Assembly (NCBI RefSeq): GCF_028745735.1
Contig: NZ_JAQZSM010000001.1
Coordinates: 124,001 to 188,000, forward strand
DNA length: 64,000 nucleotides
Direction of reading: 5' to 3'
Origin: Roseinatronobacter alkalisoli
GTDB taxonomy: Bacteria > Pseudomonadota > Alphaproteobacteria > Rhodobacterales > Rhodobacteraceae
A model generated the notes under the pieces. That model was not told the DNA's origin and did no database searches. It worked only from the letters and a program-made list of their open reading frames with translations. Below, one piece after another: positions 45,908 through 55,917 of the stretch. The translations under genes and the position numbers were made by a program. Numbering within the stretch: the stretch's first letter is position 1; every line of letters starts with the position of its first letter.

Positions 45908-45926
45908 AGCAACGAGGAGGATGGAC

Positions 45927-46466
45927 ATGACATTTTCAAACAGCCACAGCCACACGCTCGCATCACCGCTGGTGCTGTCGCGGCGACATAGCCTGCTTTT
46001 GCTGGGGATGGGGGCGTCTGTGCTTGCCTTGCGTCCCTCAGCGCTGCTGGGCCAGACACAGCACAGCGTCACGGCCCATAACCGCGCGCCTGATGGCACG
46101 CAGATGGCTTTTGCGCCGGCAATTCTGCGGATCAGGCCGGGCGAAAGCGTGCGCTTTGGTCATGCTGATCGCGGACATAGCTTCCAGAGCTATGACGACA
46201 CGCTGCCAGATGGCGCCAGATCCTTCGGTGGTGGGGTCGGTGAAACGATTGACGTTACATTTCGGGCAGAAGGGACATACGGGTATTTCTGCCGCCCGCA
46301 TCAGGCCATGGGAATGATCGGCTTTGTCCTTGTTGGGGATTTCACCCGCAATCTTGCGGCTGTGCGTGCTGCGAGCGCTGCGCGCCCCGGACCAATGATC
46401 GCCCGCAGAGTTGCGGAATACATGGGCGAAATCGACAGGATAGGGCGGGCCGAAGGGCTGATCTGA
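45927..46466 (+). CDS. pseudoazurin-type blue copper protein, Tat-exported
   Basis: The ATG at 45927 is six bases after GAGGAGG; the ATG at 45921 abuts that site and is less likely. The 179-residue product has a twin-arginine signal (SRRHSLLLLG, Arg19-Arg20) and a cupredoxin domain whose copper ligands match pseudoazurin: His84 (GHSFQ), Cys122, His125 and Met130 (YFCRPHQAMGM). Pseudoazurin carries electrons in the periplasm to nitrite or nitrous oxide reductase, but no denitrification gene is in the window. A C-terminal helical tail of about 40 residues follows the fold, as is usual. Confidence 0.88.
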   Translation: MTFSNSHSHTLASPLVLSRRHSLLLLGMGASVLALRPSALLGQTQHSVTAHNRAPDGTQMAFAPAILRIRPGESVRFGHADRGHSFQSYDDTLPDGARSFGGGVGETIDVTFRAEGTYGYFCRPHQAMGMIGFVLVGDFTRNLAAVRAASAARPGPMIARRVAEYMGEIDRIGRAEGLI

Positions 46467-46788
46467 TTGGGGGAGCAGGCGTTGCCCGACGCGGCTGCCT
46501 TGTCGTAATTTGCCGCGCTGTGGTCCTTTGGCGTGTGCTGCGCAAAACACACGATCAGCCAGCGGCATCCGTGCGACTGATCGCGTCGCTGATGCAGGAA
46601 TTTTCCTGTTGGATGAATAGTATGCCGTTCATTTCTGCATTACATTTTTGGTATGTCGAAGGCCGAAATCAGAATTTTACTTGCATGTGTCTACCTGCCT
46701 ATTAAGGCGGTGTGGACAACCGTGTCCAATCATTATCCGGCGGGTGCAGGGGATCAGGTCTGACTGCCGCCGATTTCGGGAGGAAAAC
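46467..46788. promoter_or_regulatory. upstream region of the sugar operon with operator candidate
   Basis: These 322 bases contain no gene. TGGACAACCGTGTCCA (46713-46728) is a 6-bp exact inverted repeat with a four-base spacer. A TATTAA lies at 46700-46705, just upstream, so the repeat would fall just downstream of a promoter, the usual place for a repressor. The ribosome site GGGAGG (46778-46783) precedes the chvE-like gene. No regulator gene is encoded beside the operon. Confidence 0.5.
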
Positions 46789-47841
46789 ATGAAGATCAAG
46801 TCAATCCTGGCCGCGGCGACCGCGGCCATTGCATTTGCTGTGCCGGTACATGCCCAGGGCCTTGTGGGTATTGCCATGCCGACCAAATCCTCCGCGCGCT
46901 GGATCGCCGATGGGGATAACATGGTCAGGGAACTGGAAGCCGCTGGCTATCAGGCGGATCTGCAATATGCGGAAGACGACATTCCCAACCAGTTGTCACA
47001 GATCGAAAACATGATCACCAAAGGGGTTGAGGTTCTTGTGATCGCCGCCATTGATGGCACGACCCTGTCGAATGCGCTGGAAAACGCAGCAGCGGCCGGG
47101 GTGCGGGTGATCGCCTATGACCGGCTGATCCGGGACAGCGGAAATGTGGATTACTATGCCACATTCGATAATTTCCAGGTTGGTGTGCAGCAGGCGTCAA
47201 GCCTTGTGGGCGGTCTGGAATCGCGCTTTGGCGATGGCCCTTATAACGTGGAACTGTTTGGCGGCTCCCCCGACGACAACAATGCCTATTTCTTTTACAA
47301 TGGCGCGATGAGCATCCTGCAACCGCTGATCGACGACGGCACGATTGATATCGTTTCCGGCCAGATGGGCATGGATACCGTGGGTACGCTGCGCTGGGAT
47401 GGTGCCGTGGCACAGGCGCGTATGGATAACCTGCTGTCGGCACATTATACCGACAAGGATGTGCATGGCGTGCTGTCGCCCTATGACGGTCTGTCCATCG
47501 GGATTCTGTCGTCGCTGAAGGGGGTCGGCTATGGTTCCGGCGATCAGCCGATGCCGATCGTTTCGGGGCAGGATGCTGAAATCCCGTCGATCAAATCCAT
47601 TCTGGCGGGTGAGCAGTATTCTACCGTGTTCAAGGACACCCGCGAACTGGCCCGTGTGACAGTGGGCATGGTCAATGCCGTGCTGGCCGGCACTGATCCA
47701 GAAATCAACGACACCGAAACCTATGATAACGGCGTCAAGGTGGTTCCGTCCTATCTGCTGGAACCTGTGTCCGTGGATGCGTCGAACTGGGAAGAGGTGC
47801 TGATCGGGTCCGGTTACTACACTGCTGACCAGATCAACTGA
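46789..47841 (+). CDS. chvE: sugar ABC transporter substrate-binding protein, ChvE type
   Basis: The ATG at 46789 (GGGAGGAAAAC upstream) gives 350 residues: a Sec signal peptide (cleavage after VHAQ) and a type I sugar-binding fold with the ChvE/XylF features [18 protein letters not shown] at the start and [20 protein letters not shown] mid-protein. ChvE binds galactose, arabinose, xylose and glucuronate. It is the first gene of a seven-gene run with gguA, gguB and sugar-acid enzymes. A strong terminator follows, giving higher expression than the rest. Confidence 0.92.
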   Translation: MKIKSILAAATAAIAFAVPVHAQGLVGIAMPTKSSARWIADGDNMVRELEAAGYQADLQYAEDDIPNQLSQIENMITKGVEVLVIAAIDGTTLSNALENAAAAGVRVIAYDRLIRDSGNVDYYATFDNFQVGVQQASSLVGGLESRFGDGPYNVELFGGSPDDNNAYFFYNGAMSILQPLIDDGTIDIVSGQMGMDTVGTLRWDGAVAQARMDNLLSAHYTDKDVHGVLSPYDGLSIGILSSLKGVGYGSGDQPMPIVSGQDAEIPSIKSILAGEQYSTVFKDTRELARVTVGMVNAVLAGTDPEINDTETYDNGVKVVPSYLLEPVSVDASNWEEVLIGSGYYTADQIN

Positions 47842-47855
47842 TCCCGTTCCTTCCG

Positions 47856-47895
47856 GCGCCTGCCCCCGATAGCGGCGGGCAGGCGCATTTATTTT
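47856..47895 (+). terminator. attenuating terminator between chvE and gguA
   Basis: A perfect 10-bp stem GCGCCTGCCC/GGGCAGGCGC (47856-47865, 47877-47886) encloses a short CCG/CGG stem and is followed by ATTTATTTT. It fits partial termination after the binding protein gene. Confidence 0.8.
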
Positions 47896-47913
47896 GCCAG
47901 ACACGAGGCCACC

Positions 47914-49431
47914 ATGACGGCGCTTCTTGAGATGCGCGCCATCACCAAGGAATTCCCTGGGGTGAAGGCGCTGGACCGTGTGACACTTGAAGTGAAAGCA
48001 GGCGAGATTCACGCGATCTGCGGGGAAAACGGTGCGGGAAAATCCACGCTGATGAAGGTGCTGTCAGGCGTCTATCCGGCGGGCAGCTATGATGGTGAAA
48101 TCCATTTTGAAGGTGCGCTTGCCGAATTCCGCGACATCAGCGATTCCGAAGATCGTGGCATCATTATCATTCATCAGGAACTGGCACTGGTGCCGCAATT
48201 ATCGATTGCTGAGAATATCTTTCTGGGAAACGAGACCGCCACCGCCGGGGTTATCGACTGGCACGAGACCAACCACCGCACAGAGGCGCTGTTGAAAAAG
48301 GTGGGGCTGCGCGAAAGTCCGGGCACACTGGTTGACCATATCGGCGTGGGCAAGCAGCAGCTGGTCGAAATCGCCAAGGCGCTGTCAAAGAACGTGAAAC
48401 TTCTGATTCTGGATGAACCGACAGCGGCGCTTCAGGAAAACGATTCACGCAAATTGCTGGATCTGATGCTGGAACTGAAGGCGCAGGGCGTCACCTGCAT
48501 CATCATCACCCATAAGTTGGGCGAAGTGCGCTATGTCGCCGACACAGTGACCGTCATCCGTGATGGCATGTCAGTGTCCACCAAGGATGCCAAGGTCGGC
48601 CTGTCGGAAAACGACATCGTGCGCGACATGGTGGGCCGCGACATGTCCGACCGCTACCCCGAACGGACGCGCCGCGCCGGTGAAATGCTGATGGAAATCG
48701 CGGACTGGAATGTCTGGCACCCCGAACACCGCGACCGGCAGGTGATCCACGATATATCGATGAATGTGCGCGCGGGCGAAGTGGTGGGCATTGCGGGCCT
48801 TATGGGATCGGGGCGCACCGAACTGGCGATGTCGGTTTTCGGCAAATCCTATGGGCGGCGTATCAGCGGCACGGCAAAACTGCACGGCCAGCCTGTGGAT
48901 GTGTCAACTGTGGCCCGCGCGATTGCCGCCGGTCTGGCCTATGTCACCGAGGACCGCAAGTCGCTGGGTCTGGTGCTGGATGAAACCATCCGGTTCAACA
49001 CCACACTTGCTGATCTGGGCAGCGTGTCAAAACATGGCGTGCTGGATTTCCGCGCCGAAACACTGGTGGCCGAGAAATACCGCGCCGCGCTGCGTACCCG
49101 CACCCCTTCGGTGTTCCAGAAGGTCGGTAACCTGTCAGGCGGTAATCAACAAAAGGTGGTGCTGGCCAAATGGCTGCACACCGCGCCCGAAGTGCTGATC
49201 CTGGATGAACCGACGCGCGGCATCGATGTGGGCGCGAAATATGAAATTTATACGATCATCAATGATCTGTCGGCACAGGGGAAGGGGGTGATCATGATCT
49301 CCTCTGAAATGCCCGAACTGCTGGGCATGTGTGACCGGATATATGTGATGAATGAAGGCAGCTTTGTGGGCGAACTGCCCGCCGCGGACGCCAGCCAGGA
49401 GCGCATCATGTCGCTCATCGTCAGTGAATAG
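47914..49431 (+). CDS. gguA: sugar ABC transporter ATP-binding protein, GguA/MmsA type
   Basis: The 505-residue protein has two fused ATPase domains, as in XylG/AraG/GguA. The first has Walker [13 protein letters not shown] and Walker [12 protein letters not shown]; the second has a divergent P-loop ([13 protein letters not shown]), signature LSGGNQQKV and Walker [14 protein letters not shown]. It energises sugar import with GguB and ChvE. gguB starts 12 bases after its stop. Confidence 0.93.
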   Translation: MTALLEMRAITKEFPGVKALDRVTLEVKAGEIHAICGENGAGKSTLMKVLSGVYPAGSYDGEIHFEGALAEFRDISDSEDRGIIIIHQELALVPQLSIAENIFLGNETATAGVIDWHETNHRTEALLKKVGLRESPGTLVDHIGVGKQQLVEIAKALSKNVKLLILDEPTAALQENDSRKLLDLMLELKAQGVTCIIITHKLGEVRYVADTVTVIRDGMSVSTKDAKVGLSENDIVRDMVGRDMSDRYPERTRRAGEMLMEIADWNVWHPEHRDRQVIHDISMNVRAGEVVGIAGLMGSGRTELAMSVFGKSYGRRISGTAKLHGQPVDVSTVARAIAAGLAYVTEDRKSLGLVLDETIRFNTTLADLGSVSKHGVLDFRAETLVAEKYRAALRTRTPSVFQKVGNLSGGNQQKVVLAKWLHTAPEVLILDEPTRGIDVGAKYEIYTIINDLSAQGKGVIMISSEMPELLGMCDRIYVMNEGSFVGELPAADASQERIMSLIVSE

Positions 49432-49443
49432 GGAAATAGCGCA

Positions 49444-50655
49444 ATGACGATACAAACCAAGGGAATCAAGGAATATCTGGCATCGCATATGCGCGATTTC
49501 GGGCTGCTGTTCGCATTGATTGCCATCATGGTATTTTTCCAGATCGTCACCGGCGGCACACTGATGCGGCCTGTGAACATCACCAATCTGTTCCTGCAGA
49601 ACAGCTATATCATCATCATGGCGCTGGGGATGCTGATTGTCATCGTGTCGGGGAATATCGACCTGTCGGTGGGTTCCGTCATGGGGTTCATCGGTGCGTT
49701 GGCGGCGGTGCTGATCGTGAATTACAATGTGCCGATGCCTGTCGCCATGATGATCTGCCTGATCACCGGCGGGCTGATCGGCGCGGCGCAGGGCTATTTC
49801 GTGGCGATGTGGCGGATTCCGTCCTTCATCGTGACGCTGGCGGGGATGCTGGTGTTCCGCGGCCTGTCGCTGTGGCTGTTGCAGGGCCAGTCAGTCGGAC
49901 CGTTCCCGCGCGAATTTCAACTGCTGTCCACGGGGTTTGTCGGTGACATCTTTCCCGCTGTGCTGGGCGAATATCTGGCAGGTGTGTTTGGCACGCGCGC
50001 TTTCAACGTGCTGTCCTTCAGCCTTGGCGTGGTTGCTGCGGCTGCCGTCATCGCCATGGGCCTGAAGAAACGCAACCGCAACGCGCGCTACGGGACCGAG
50101 GATGAACCACTAAGCCTGTTCTGGTTGCGCAATGGCATCATCGCTGCGGCCATTCTGTTCCTTATGTTCAAACTGTCCACCTTCCGTGGCTTGCCCAATG
50201 TGGTGGTCACCATGGGTGTGCTGATCCTGATCTATGCTTTCGTGACAGAACGCACGGTGATCGGGCGGCGCATCTATGCGCTTGGCGGCAATGAAAAGGC
50301 AGCGAAACTGTCAGGCATCAAGACCGAGCGGCTGACCTTTCTGGCCTTTGTCAACATGGGCGTGCTGGCAGCCCTTGCCGGGCTGATCTTTGCCGCGCGG
50401 CTGAACACCGCCACGCCCAAGGCGGGGTTCGCGCTGGAACTTGACGTAATTGCGGCGGTGTTCATCGGCGGTGCATCAATGTCGGGCGGTGTGGGCAAGA
50501 TCATCGGTGCCGTAGTGGGTGCCTTCATCATGGGTGTCATGAATAACGGCATGTCGATCATGGGAATCGGTATTGATTACCAGCAGGTGATCAAGGGGCT
50601 GGTGTTGCTCGCCGCCGTGTTCTTCGACGTCTACAACAAAAGCAAACAGGCCTGA
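49444..50655 (+). CDS. gguB: sugar ABC transporter permease, GguB type
   Basis: The 403-residue membrane protein has 9-10 helices and the ribose/xylose permease motif VSGNIDLSVGSVMGFIGA; a cytosolic loop with RTVIGRRIYALGGNEKAAKLSGI is the ATPase contact. It is longer than RbsC (about 320) and of XylH/GguB length. It acts with ChvE and GguA. Confidence 0.93.
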   Translation: MTIQTKGIKEYLASHMRDFGLLFALIAIMVFFQIVTGGTLMRPVNITNLFLQNSYIIIMALGMLIVIVSGNIDLSVGSVMGFIGALAAVLIVNYNVPMPVAMMICLITGGLIGAAQGYFVAMWRIPSFIVTLAGMLVFRGLSLWLLQGQSVGPFPREFQLLSTGFVGDIFPAVLGEYLAGVFGTRAFNVLSFSLGVVAAAAVIAMGLKKRNRNARYGTEDEPLSLFWLRNGIIAAAILFLMFKLSTFRGLPNVVVTMGVLILIYAFVTERTVIGRRIYALGGNEKAAKLSGIKTERLTFLAFVNMGVLAALAGLIFAARLNTATPKAGFALELDVIAAVFIGGASMSGGVGKIIGAVVGAFIMGVMNNGMSIMGIGIDYQQVIKGLVLLAAVFFDVYNKSKQA

Positions 50656-50679
50656 GACCTGAAGGGAAAGGAAACTCCC

Positions 50680-52425
50680 ATGACGTTCAAACCAGCACAA
50701 TGGCCCCGCAGGCTGCGGTCACAGGAATGGTATGGTGGCATCTCGCGCGATGTGATTTATCATCGCAGCTGGCTGAAAAATCAGGGCTATCCCGATGACT
50801 TGTTTGATGGGCGCCCGATCATAGGCATCCTGAACACCTTCTCGGAATTGTCGCCCTGCAACGGTATTCACATGAAAGACCTTGCAGAAAAGATAAAGGC
50901 CGGCATCTGGGAAGCAGGCGGTTTTCCGGTTGAAGTGCCGGTATTTTCCGCCTCGGAAAATACCTTTCGCCCGTCCGCAATGATGTTCCGCAATCTGGCC
51001 GCGCTGTCGATAGAGGAAACCATACGCGGCCAGCCGATGGATGGCGCGGTACTGATGGTCGGCTGCGACAAGACCACGCCATCGCTGATGATGGCGGCGG
51101 CGTCCTGCGATATTCCGTCCATCGTGGTCACCGGCGGGCCGATGCTGAACGGCTATTATCGCGGGGAACGGGTCGGGTCGGGCACCCATCTGTGGAAATT
51201 TTCCGAAGCTGTGAAAGCAGGTGAGATGACGCAGGAGGAATTCCTGGAAGCCGAAGTGTCGATGTCGCGGTCAACCGGCACCTGCAACACCATGGGCACG
51301 GCATCGACCATGGCATCCATGGCTGAAGCGCTGGGCATGGCGCTGTCGGGCAATGCCGCAATTCCCGCTGTGGACAGCCGCCGCCGGGTGATCGCGCAGC
51401 ATTCGGGCCGCCGTATTGTGCAGATGGTCAAAGACGACATGAAACCATCCGACATTCTGACAAAAGATGCGTTCATGAATGCCATCCGCACCAATGCCGC
51501 CATTGGCGGGTCCACCAATGCGGTGATCCATCTGCTGGCGCTGGCGGGCCGGGTGGGGATTGATCTGACGCTGGAAGACTGGGACCGCTGGGGGCGCGAT
51601 GTGCCGACCATCGTGAACCTGATGCCGTCGGGCAAATACCTGATGGAGGAATTCTTCTATGCCGGTGGCCTGCCCGTGGTGCTGAAGCGTCTGGGCGAAG
51701 GCGGGATGCTGGCCCGCGACACGCTGACGGTTTCCGGCAAGACCATCTGGGAAGAGGTCAGGGGCGCGGTCAACCACAATGATGACGTGATCCTGCCGAC
51801 CGACAAGGCGTTGACACAATCGGGCGGTATTGTCGTGGTGACCGGCAATCTTGCGCCGAAAGGGGCGGTGCTGAAACCATCTGCCGCCACGCCCGCGCTG
51901 TTGCAGCACCGGGGCCGTGCTGTCGTGTTCGAAGATATCGATGATTACAAGGCGCGGATTGAAGACCCTGATCTGGATATTGACGAAACCTGCGTGATGG
52001 TGCTGAAGAATTGCGGGCCAAAGGGGTATCCCGGCATGGCCGAAGTGGGCAATATGGGCCTGCCGCCGAAGATATTGCGCAAGGGCGTGACGGATATGAT
52101 CCGCATTTCGGACGCGCGCATGTCGGGCACTGCTTACGGAACCGTGGTGCTGCATACCTCGCCTGAGGCAGCTGCCGGCGGACCACTGGCCGTCGTGCGC
52201 AATGGTGACATGATCGAGCTGGACGTGGCGAACCGCCGCCTGCATCTGGATGTGTCCGACGCTGAACTGGCCACCCGTCTGGCCGGGTGGACCCCGCTGC
52301 CCGGCCAACCCGAAAGTGGTTATGCGTGGCTGCATCAGGCGCATGTGCAAGGGGCAGATACCGGCGCGGACCTGGATTTTCTGATCGGCTGCCGGGGCAA
52401 CGCTGTCGGAAAGGAAAGCCATTGA
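50680..52425 (+). CDS. IlvD/Edd family dehydratase, probably L-arabinonate dehydratase
   Basis: The 581-residue dehydratase has the family's cysteine-bearing segments for an iron-sulfur cluster (LSPCNGIHMKDLA, MVGCDKTTPSLMM, STGTCNTMGTASTM) and opens RLRSQEWYGGISRDVIYHRSW, typical of the pentonate dehydratase subgroup. It would convert L-arabinonate (or D-xylonate/fuconate) to the 2-keto-3-deoxy acid. Context favours arabinonate: an arabinose-dehydrogenase-like gene, a KDA-dehydratase-like gene and a 2-oxoglutarate semialdehyde dehydrogenase gene follow. The stop overlaps the next start. Confidence 0.85.
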   Translation: MTFKPAQWPRRLRSQEWYGGISRDVIYHRSWLKNQGYPDDLFDGRPIIGILNTFSELSPCNGIHMKDLAEKIKAGIWEAGGFPVEVPVFSASENTFRPSAMMFRNLAALSIEETIRGQPMDGAVLMVGCDKTTPSLMMAAASCDIPSIVVTGGPMLNGYYRGERVGSGTHLWKFSEAVKAGEMTQEEFLEAEVSMSRSTGTCNTMGTASTMASMAEALGMALSGNAAIPAVDSRRRVIAQHSGRRIVQMVKDDMKPSDILTKDAFMNAIRTNAAIGGSTNAVIHLLALAGRVGIDLTLEDWDRWGRDVPTIVNLMPSGKYLMEEFFYAGGLPVVLKRLGEGGMLARDTLTVSGKTIWEEVRGAVNHNDDVILPTDKALTQSGGIVVVTGNLAPKGAVLKPSAATPALLQHRGRAVVFEDIDDYKARIEDPDLDIDETCVMVLKNCGPKGYPGMAEVGNMGLPPKILRKGVTDMIRISDARMSGTAYGTVVLHTSPEAAAGGPLAVVRNGDMIELDVANRRLHLDVSDAELATRLAGWTPLPGQPESGYAWLHQAHVQGADTGADLDFLIGCRGNAVGKESH

Positions 52426-53354
52426 TTGATATTGCGTTAATGGGCATCGGCAAGATCGCACAGGATCAGCATGTTCCCGCGATTGCCGCCTCGCCCGATT
52501 TCACCCTTGCGGCGACAGTGTCGCGCCATGGTTCGGTGCCGGGTGTTGCCGCGTTCAGTGATATCGACAGCCTGCTGGCCGCGCGCGATGATATCAGCGT
52601 CATCTCGCTGTGCCTGCCGCCGGTGCCCCGTTTCGACGCGGCGGCGCGTGCCATTCGCGCGGGCCGCCATGTGATGCTGGAAAAGCCACCCGGTGCCACC
52701 CTTGCCGAATGCCACGCCTTGCACCGGCTTGCCGAAGCGCATCGCGTATGCCTGTTTGCCACCTGGCATTCGCGCGAAGCGGACAAGGTTCCGGTGGCCA
52801 AGGCATGGCTGGCCGATAAGCGCCTGCGGGCACTGCGCGTCATCTGGAAGGAAGATGTGCGCCGCTGGCATCCGGGGCAGGAATGGATATGGGAACCGGG
52901 CGGCATGGGCGTGTTTGATCCCGGCATCAATGCGCTGTCCATCGTCACGGAAATCCTGCCGCATGACATTCACCTGACATCAGCCACGCTGGATGTGCCG
53001 GAAAACCGCCAGACTCCGATTGGTGCGGAATTGACATTTTACCACCCCGAAGGGGCAGAGGTTTCAGCGGTTTTCGACTGGCGGCAGGAAGGCGATCAGA
53101 CATGGACAATTGTTGCCGAAACCGACGCGGGCACCCTGACGCTGGCCGATGGCGGTGCCCGGATCAAAATTGACGGGGCCGCCCCACCCCCGGCGGATGA
53201 CACACCGCTGTCGGGCGAATACCCCCGGCTTTATGCGAAAATGGCGCGGCTTCTGGCGCGTGGCGGCATCGACATGGACCTGCGCCCGATGGTGCATGTG
53301 TCTGATGCGCTGGCGCTTGGCCACCGTCGCCGCACGGCCCCCTTCACCGAATAA
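52422..53354 (+). CDS. Gfo/Idh/MocA family sugar dehydrogenase, L-arabinose/D-galactose 1-dehydrogenase type
   Basis: I choose the TTG at 52422, which overlaps the dehydratase TGA (TTGA) and follows GGAAAGGAAAGCCA; it gives 310 residues, matching the arabinose and galactose 1-dehydrogenases. The N-terminal Rossmann motif is GIGKIAQDQHVPAI, and EKPPGATLAEC is the conserved catalytic-lysine region (Lys in LEKPP). The C-terminal domain has WIWEPGGMGVFDPGINALS. It oxidises the aldose C1 to the lactone with NAD(P)+. Which sugar is used is inferred from neighbours. Confidence 0.85.
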   Translation: MIDIALMGIGKIAQDQHVPAIAASPDFTLAATVSRHGSVPGVAAFSDIDSLLAARDDISVISLCLPPVPRFDAAARAIRAGRHVMLEKPPGATLAECHALHRLAEAHRVCLFATWHSREADKVPVAKAWLADKRLRALRVIWKEDVRRWHPGQEWIWEPGGMGVFDPGINALSIVTEILPHDIHLTSATLDVPENRQTPIGAELTFYHPEGAEVSAVFDWRQEGDQTWTIVAETDAGTLTLADGGARIKIDGAAPPPADDTPLSGEYPRLYAKMARLLARGGIDMDLRPMVHVSDALALGHRRRTAPFTE

Positions 53355-53369
53355 CCAAGAGAGAACGCA

Positions 53370-54287
53370 ATGAAACAGCCCCTTACCGGCATCCTGCCCG
53401 TTGCCCCCACACCCTTCTTCGATAACGGTGCGATTGACACTGAAGGCATGAAGCGCGTTCTGGATTGCATGATTGATCAGGGTGTTGATGCGATCTGCAT
53501 TCTGGCCAATTATTCCGAGCAATTCCTGCTGTCGGACGAAGAACGCGCCACGCTGACCCGTGTCAGCCTAGAACATGTCGCGGGCCGCGTGCCGGTTATT
53601 GTGACGATTTCGCATTTTGCCAATGACATCACTGTGCGCCGCGCCATTGAGGCACAGGCCCAGGGTGCCGCCATGGTCATGATGATGCCGCCCTATCATG
53701 GGGTCGGCCTTGTGCCGCCGGAACATGCCGTCTTTGGTCAGTTCAAGGCGGTGTCGGACGCAATTTCCATTCCCATCATGGTGCAGGATGCGCCCTTGTC
53801 GGGCGTGACGCTTAGTGTGCCGCTGCTGGTCCGCATGGCGCAGGAGATTGAAAATGTGTCCTATTTCAAGATCGAAGTGCCCTTTGCCGCCGACAAGCTG
53901 GCGGCCCTGATCGAGGCCGGTGGCAAGGACATCATCGGCCCGTTTGATGGTGAAGAAGCCGTGACCCTGCTGGCCGATCTGGATGCGGGTTGCACCGGCA
54001 CCATGACTTCGGCCTTGCAACCGGAGAAGATCGCCCCCATCCTATTGGCACACCGCGCGGGCCGTATCGACGAGGCTTTGGCGCTGTGGCGGCTTTGCCT
54101 GCCGCTTATCAACCATGAAAACCGCCAGTGCGGGTTGCGGGCCGCCAAGGTGGTGATGAAAGAAGGTGGCGTGATCGGGTCTGACTATGTCCGCGCGCCG
54201 CTGCAACCGCTTAGCCCGCGCACACGCGACAGGTTGCTACAACTGTCGCGTGAACTTGATGTTATTGCCCTGCGATGGGGCAAATAA
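53370..54287 (+). CDS. araD: DapA-family 2-keto-3-deoxy-L-arabonate dehydratase
   Basis: The 305-residue (beta/alpha)8 protein of the DHDPS/NAL family keeps the Schiff-base lysine in SYFKIEVP and the tyrosine region MPPYHG. Family members in this context (AraD of Azospirillum) dehydrate 2-keto-3-deoxy-L-arabonate to 2-oxoglutarate semialdehyde. An aldolase activity is the alternative, but the following semialdehyde dehydrogenase favours the dehydratase. Confidence 0.82.
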   Translation: MKQPLTGILPVAPTPFFDNGAIDTEGMKRVLDCMIDQGVDAICILANYSEQFLLSDEERATLTRVSLEHVAGRVPVIVTISHFANDITVRRAIEAQAQGAAMVMMMPPYHGVGLVPPEHAVFGQFKAVSDAISIPIMVQDAPLSGVTLSVPLLVRMAQEIENVSYFKIEVPFAADKLAALIEAGGKDIIGPFDGEEAVTLLADLDAGCTGTMTSALQPEKIAPILLAHRAGRIDEALALWRLCLPLINHENRQCGLRAAKVVMKEGGVIGSDYVRAPLQPLSPRTRDRLLQLSRELDVIALRWGK

Positions 54288-54302
54288 GACAAAGGAACTC
54301 TG

Positions 54303-55817
54303 ATGACCTTCACCCCTCATGGCAAGCATCTGATCGCAGGAAACTGGATCGGGACCGAAGATACGTTTGCCTCTCAGCCCGCGCATGGGCCGGCGCATGA
54401 TTTCTCTGCGGGTACGCCCCAACTGGTGGACAAGGCCGTGCAGGCCGCGGAAGAAGCGTTCTGGACCTATGGGTATTCCAGCCGTCAGCTGCGTGCCGAT
54501 TTTCTGAACGCCATCGCCGATGAGATAGAGGCGCGCGGTGCGGAAATCACCGAAATAGGCACGCAGGAAACCGGCCTGCCCGAAGCGCGCCTGAATGGCG
54601 AACGCGGGCGCACCACCGGGCAGCTGCGGTTGTTTGCTGAGCATATTCTGACGGGCGACTATCTGGACCGCCGCCATGATGCGGCCGTGCCGGACCGTCA
54701 GCCCTTGCCGCGCCCCGACCTGCGCATGATGCAGCGTCCCATCGGCCCGGTTGCGGTGTTCGGCGCATCAAACTTTCCGCTGGCGTTTTCCACAGCGGGT
54801 GGCGACACGGCGGCGGCACTGGCGGCTGGCTGTCCGGTCGTGGTCAAGGGCCATGGCGCACATCCCGGTACCGGTGAAATCATCGCTGAAGCCGTGCATG
54901 CGGCGATCGCGAAATGCGGTGTGCCTGCGGGCGTGTTCTCGCTTATTCAGGGTGGTAACCGTGCTGTGGGTCAGGCGTTGGTCCAGCATCCGCTGATCAA
55001 GGCTGTGGGTTTCACCGGGTCGTTGGCCGGGGGGCGGGCGCTGTTTGATCTTTGCGCGCAGCGGCCTGAACCGATTCCGTTTTTTGGCGAACTCGGGTCC
55101 GTCAACCCGATGTTCATGCTGCCCGCAGCCATGGCGGCGCGCGGTGCAGAACTGGGGCGCGGCTGGGCCGCATCGCTGACCATGGGCGCCGGGCAGTTCT
55201 GCACCAATCCCGGCATTGCTGTGGTGCTTGCGGGCGCGGAAGCTGATGTATTCATTGAAGCCACGCGCACCGCACTTGGTGAAACCGGTGGTCAGGTGAT
55301 GCTGACTGACGGCATTGCGCAGGCGTATACATCGGGTGCTGCGGCAATGGTGGATCAGCCTGGTGTGCAGGATCTGCTGACCTCCATCTGTGACCCGAGA
55401 GAGGCAAAACCGTTTCTGTTCAAGGTGTCCGCCGCTGACTGGATTGGCAACCACACATTGGCGGAAGAAGTGTTCGGCCCGCTGGGACTGGTTGTCGTTG
55501 CGCAGGACACGGATGAGATGACGCGCGTTGCCAACAGCCTGAAGGGCCAGTTGACCGCGACCCTGCACATGGATGACAGCGATGCGGAGCTTGCGCGCCG
55601 CCTGTTGCCGGTGCTGGAACGCAAAGCAGGACGCGTTCTGGCCAATGGTTTCCCCACCGGGGTCGAAGTGGCCGATAGCATGGTCCATGGCGGTCCTTAT
55701 CCGGCATCAACCAATTTTGGCGCAACATCGGTGGGCACCTTGTCCATCCGCCGGTTCCTGCGGCCGGTGTGCTACCAGAACCTGCCGCAAAGCGTGCTGC
55801 CGGACGATCTGGCGTAA
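54303..55817 (+). CDS. 2-oxoglutarate semialdehyde dehydrogenase (NADP+)
   Basis: The 504-residue aldehyde dehydrogenase has the general base region ELGSVNPMFMLP, the catalytic cysteine in GAGQFCTNPG and the N-terminal GKHLIAGNWIGTEDTF typical of KGSADH type II. It would oxidise 2-oxoglutarate semialdehyde to 2-oxoglutarate, completing a Weimberg-type pathway into the TCA cycle. It is the last gene of the operon. Confidence 0.88.
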   Translation: MTFTPHGKHLIAGNWIGTEDTFASQPAHGPAHDFSAGTPQLVDKAVQAAEEAFWTYGYSSRQLRADFLNAIADEIEARGAEITEIGTQETGLPEARLNGERGRTTGQLRLFAEHILTGDYLDRRHDAAVPDRQPLPRPDLRMMQRPIGPVAVFGASNFPLAFSTAGGDTAAALAAGCPVVVKGHGAHPGTGEIIAEAVHAAIAKCGVPAGVFSLIQGGNRAVGQALVQHPLIKAVGFTGSLAGGRALFDLCAQRPEPIPFFGELGSVNPMFMLPAAMAARGAELGRGWAASLTMGAGQFCTNPGIAVVLAGAEADVFIEATRTALGETGGQVMLTDGIAQAYTSGAAAMVDQPGVQDLLTSICDPREAKPFLFKVSAADWIGNHTLAEEVFGPLGLVVVAQDTDEMTRVANSLKGQLTATLHMDDSDAELARRLLPVLERKAGRVLANGFPTGVEVADSMVHGGPYPASTNFGATSVGTLSIRRFLRPVCYQNLPQSVLPDDLA

Positions 55818-55917
55818 CTGACTGAAACATGCTGAACCGGTGGCAACGCCGGTTCAGCGGCCAATTTATCCGAAGCCAGATCAGGCCGGGATTGAAAACA
55901 GCCCCGGACGCCCCTGC

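Noticed and set aside
46789-49431. Xylose-specific XylFGH identity for the sugar importer
   Set aside because: The binding protein and ATPase fit the broader ChvE/GguA type, and no xylose isomerase or kinase is present, so a xylose-only call is not supported.
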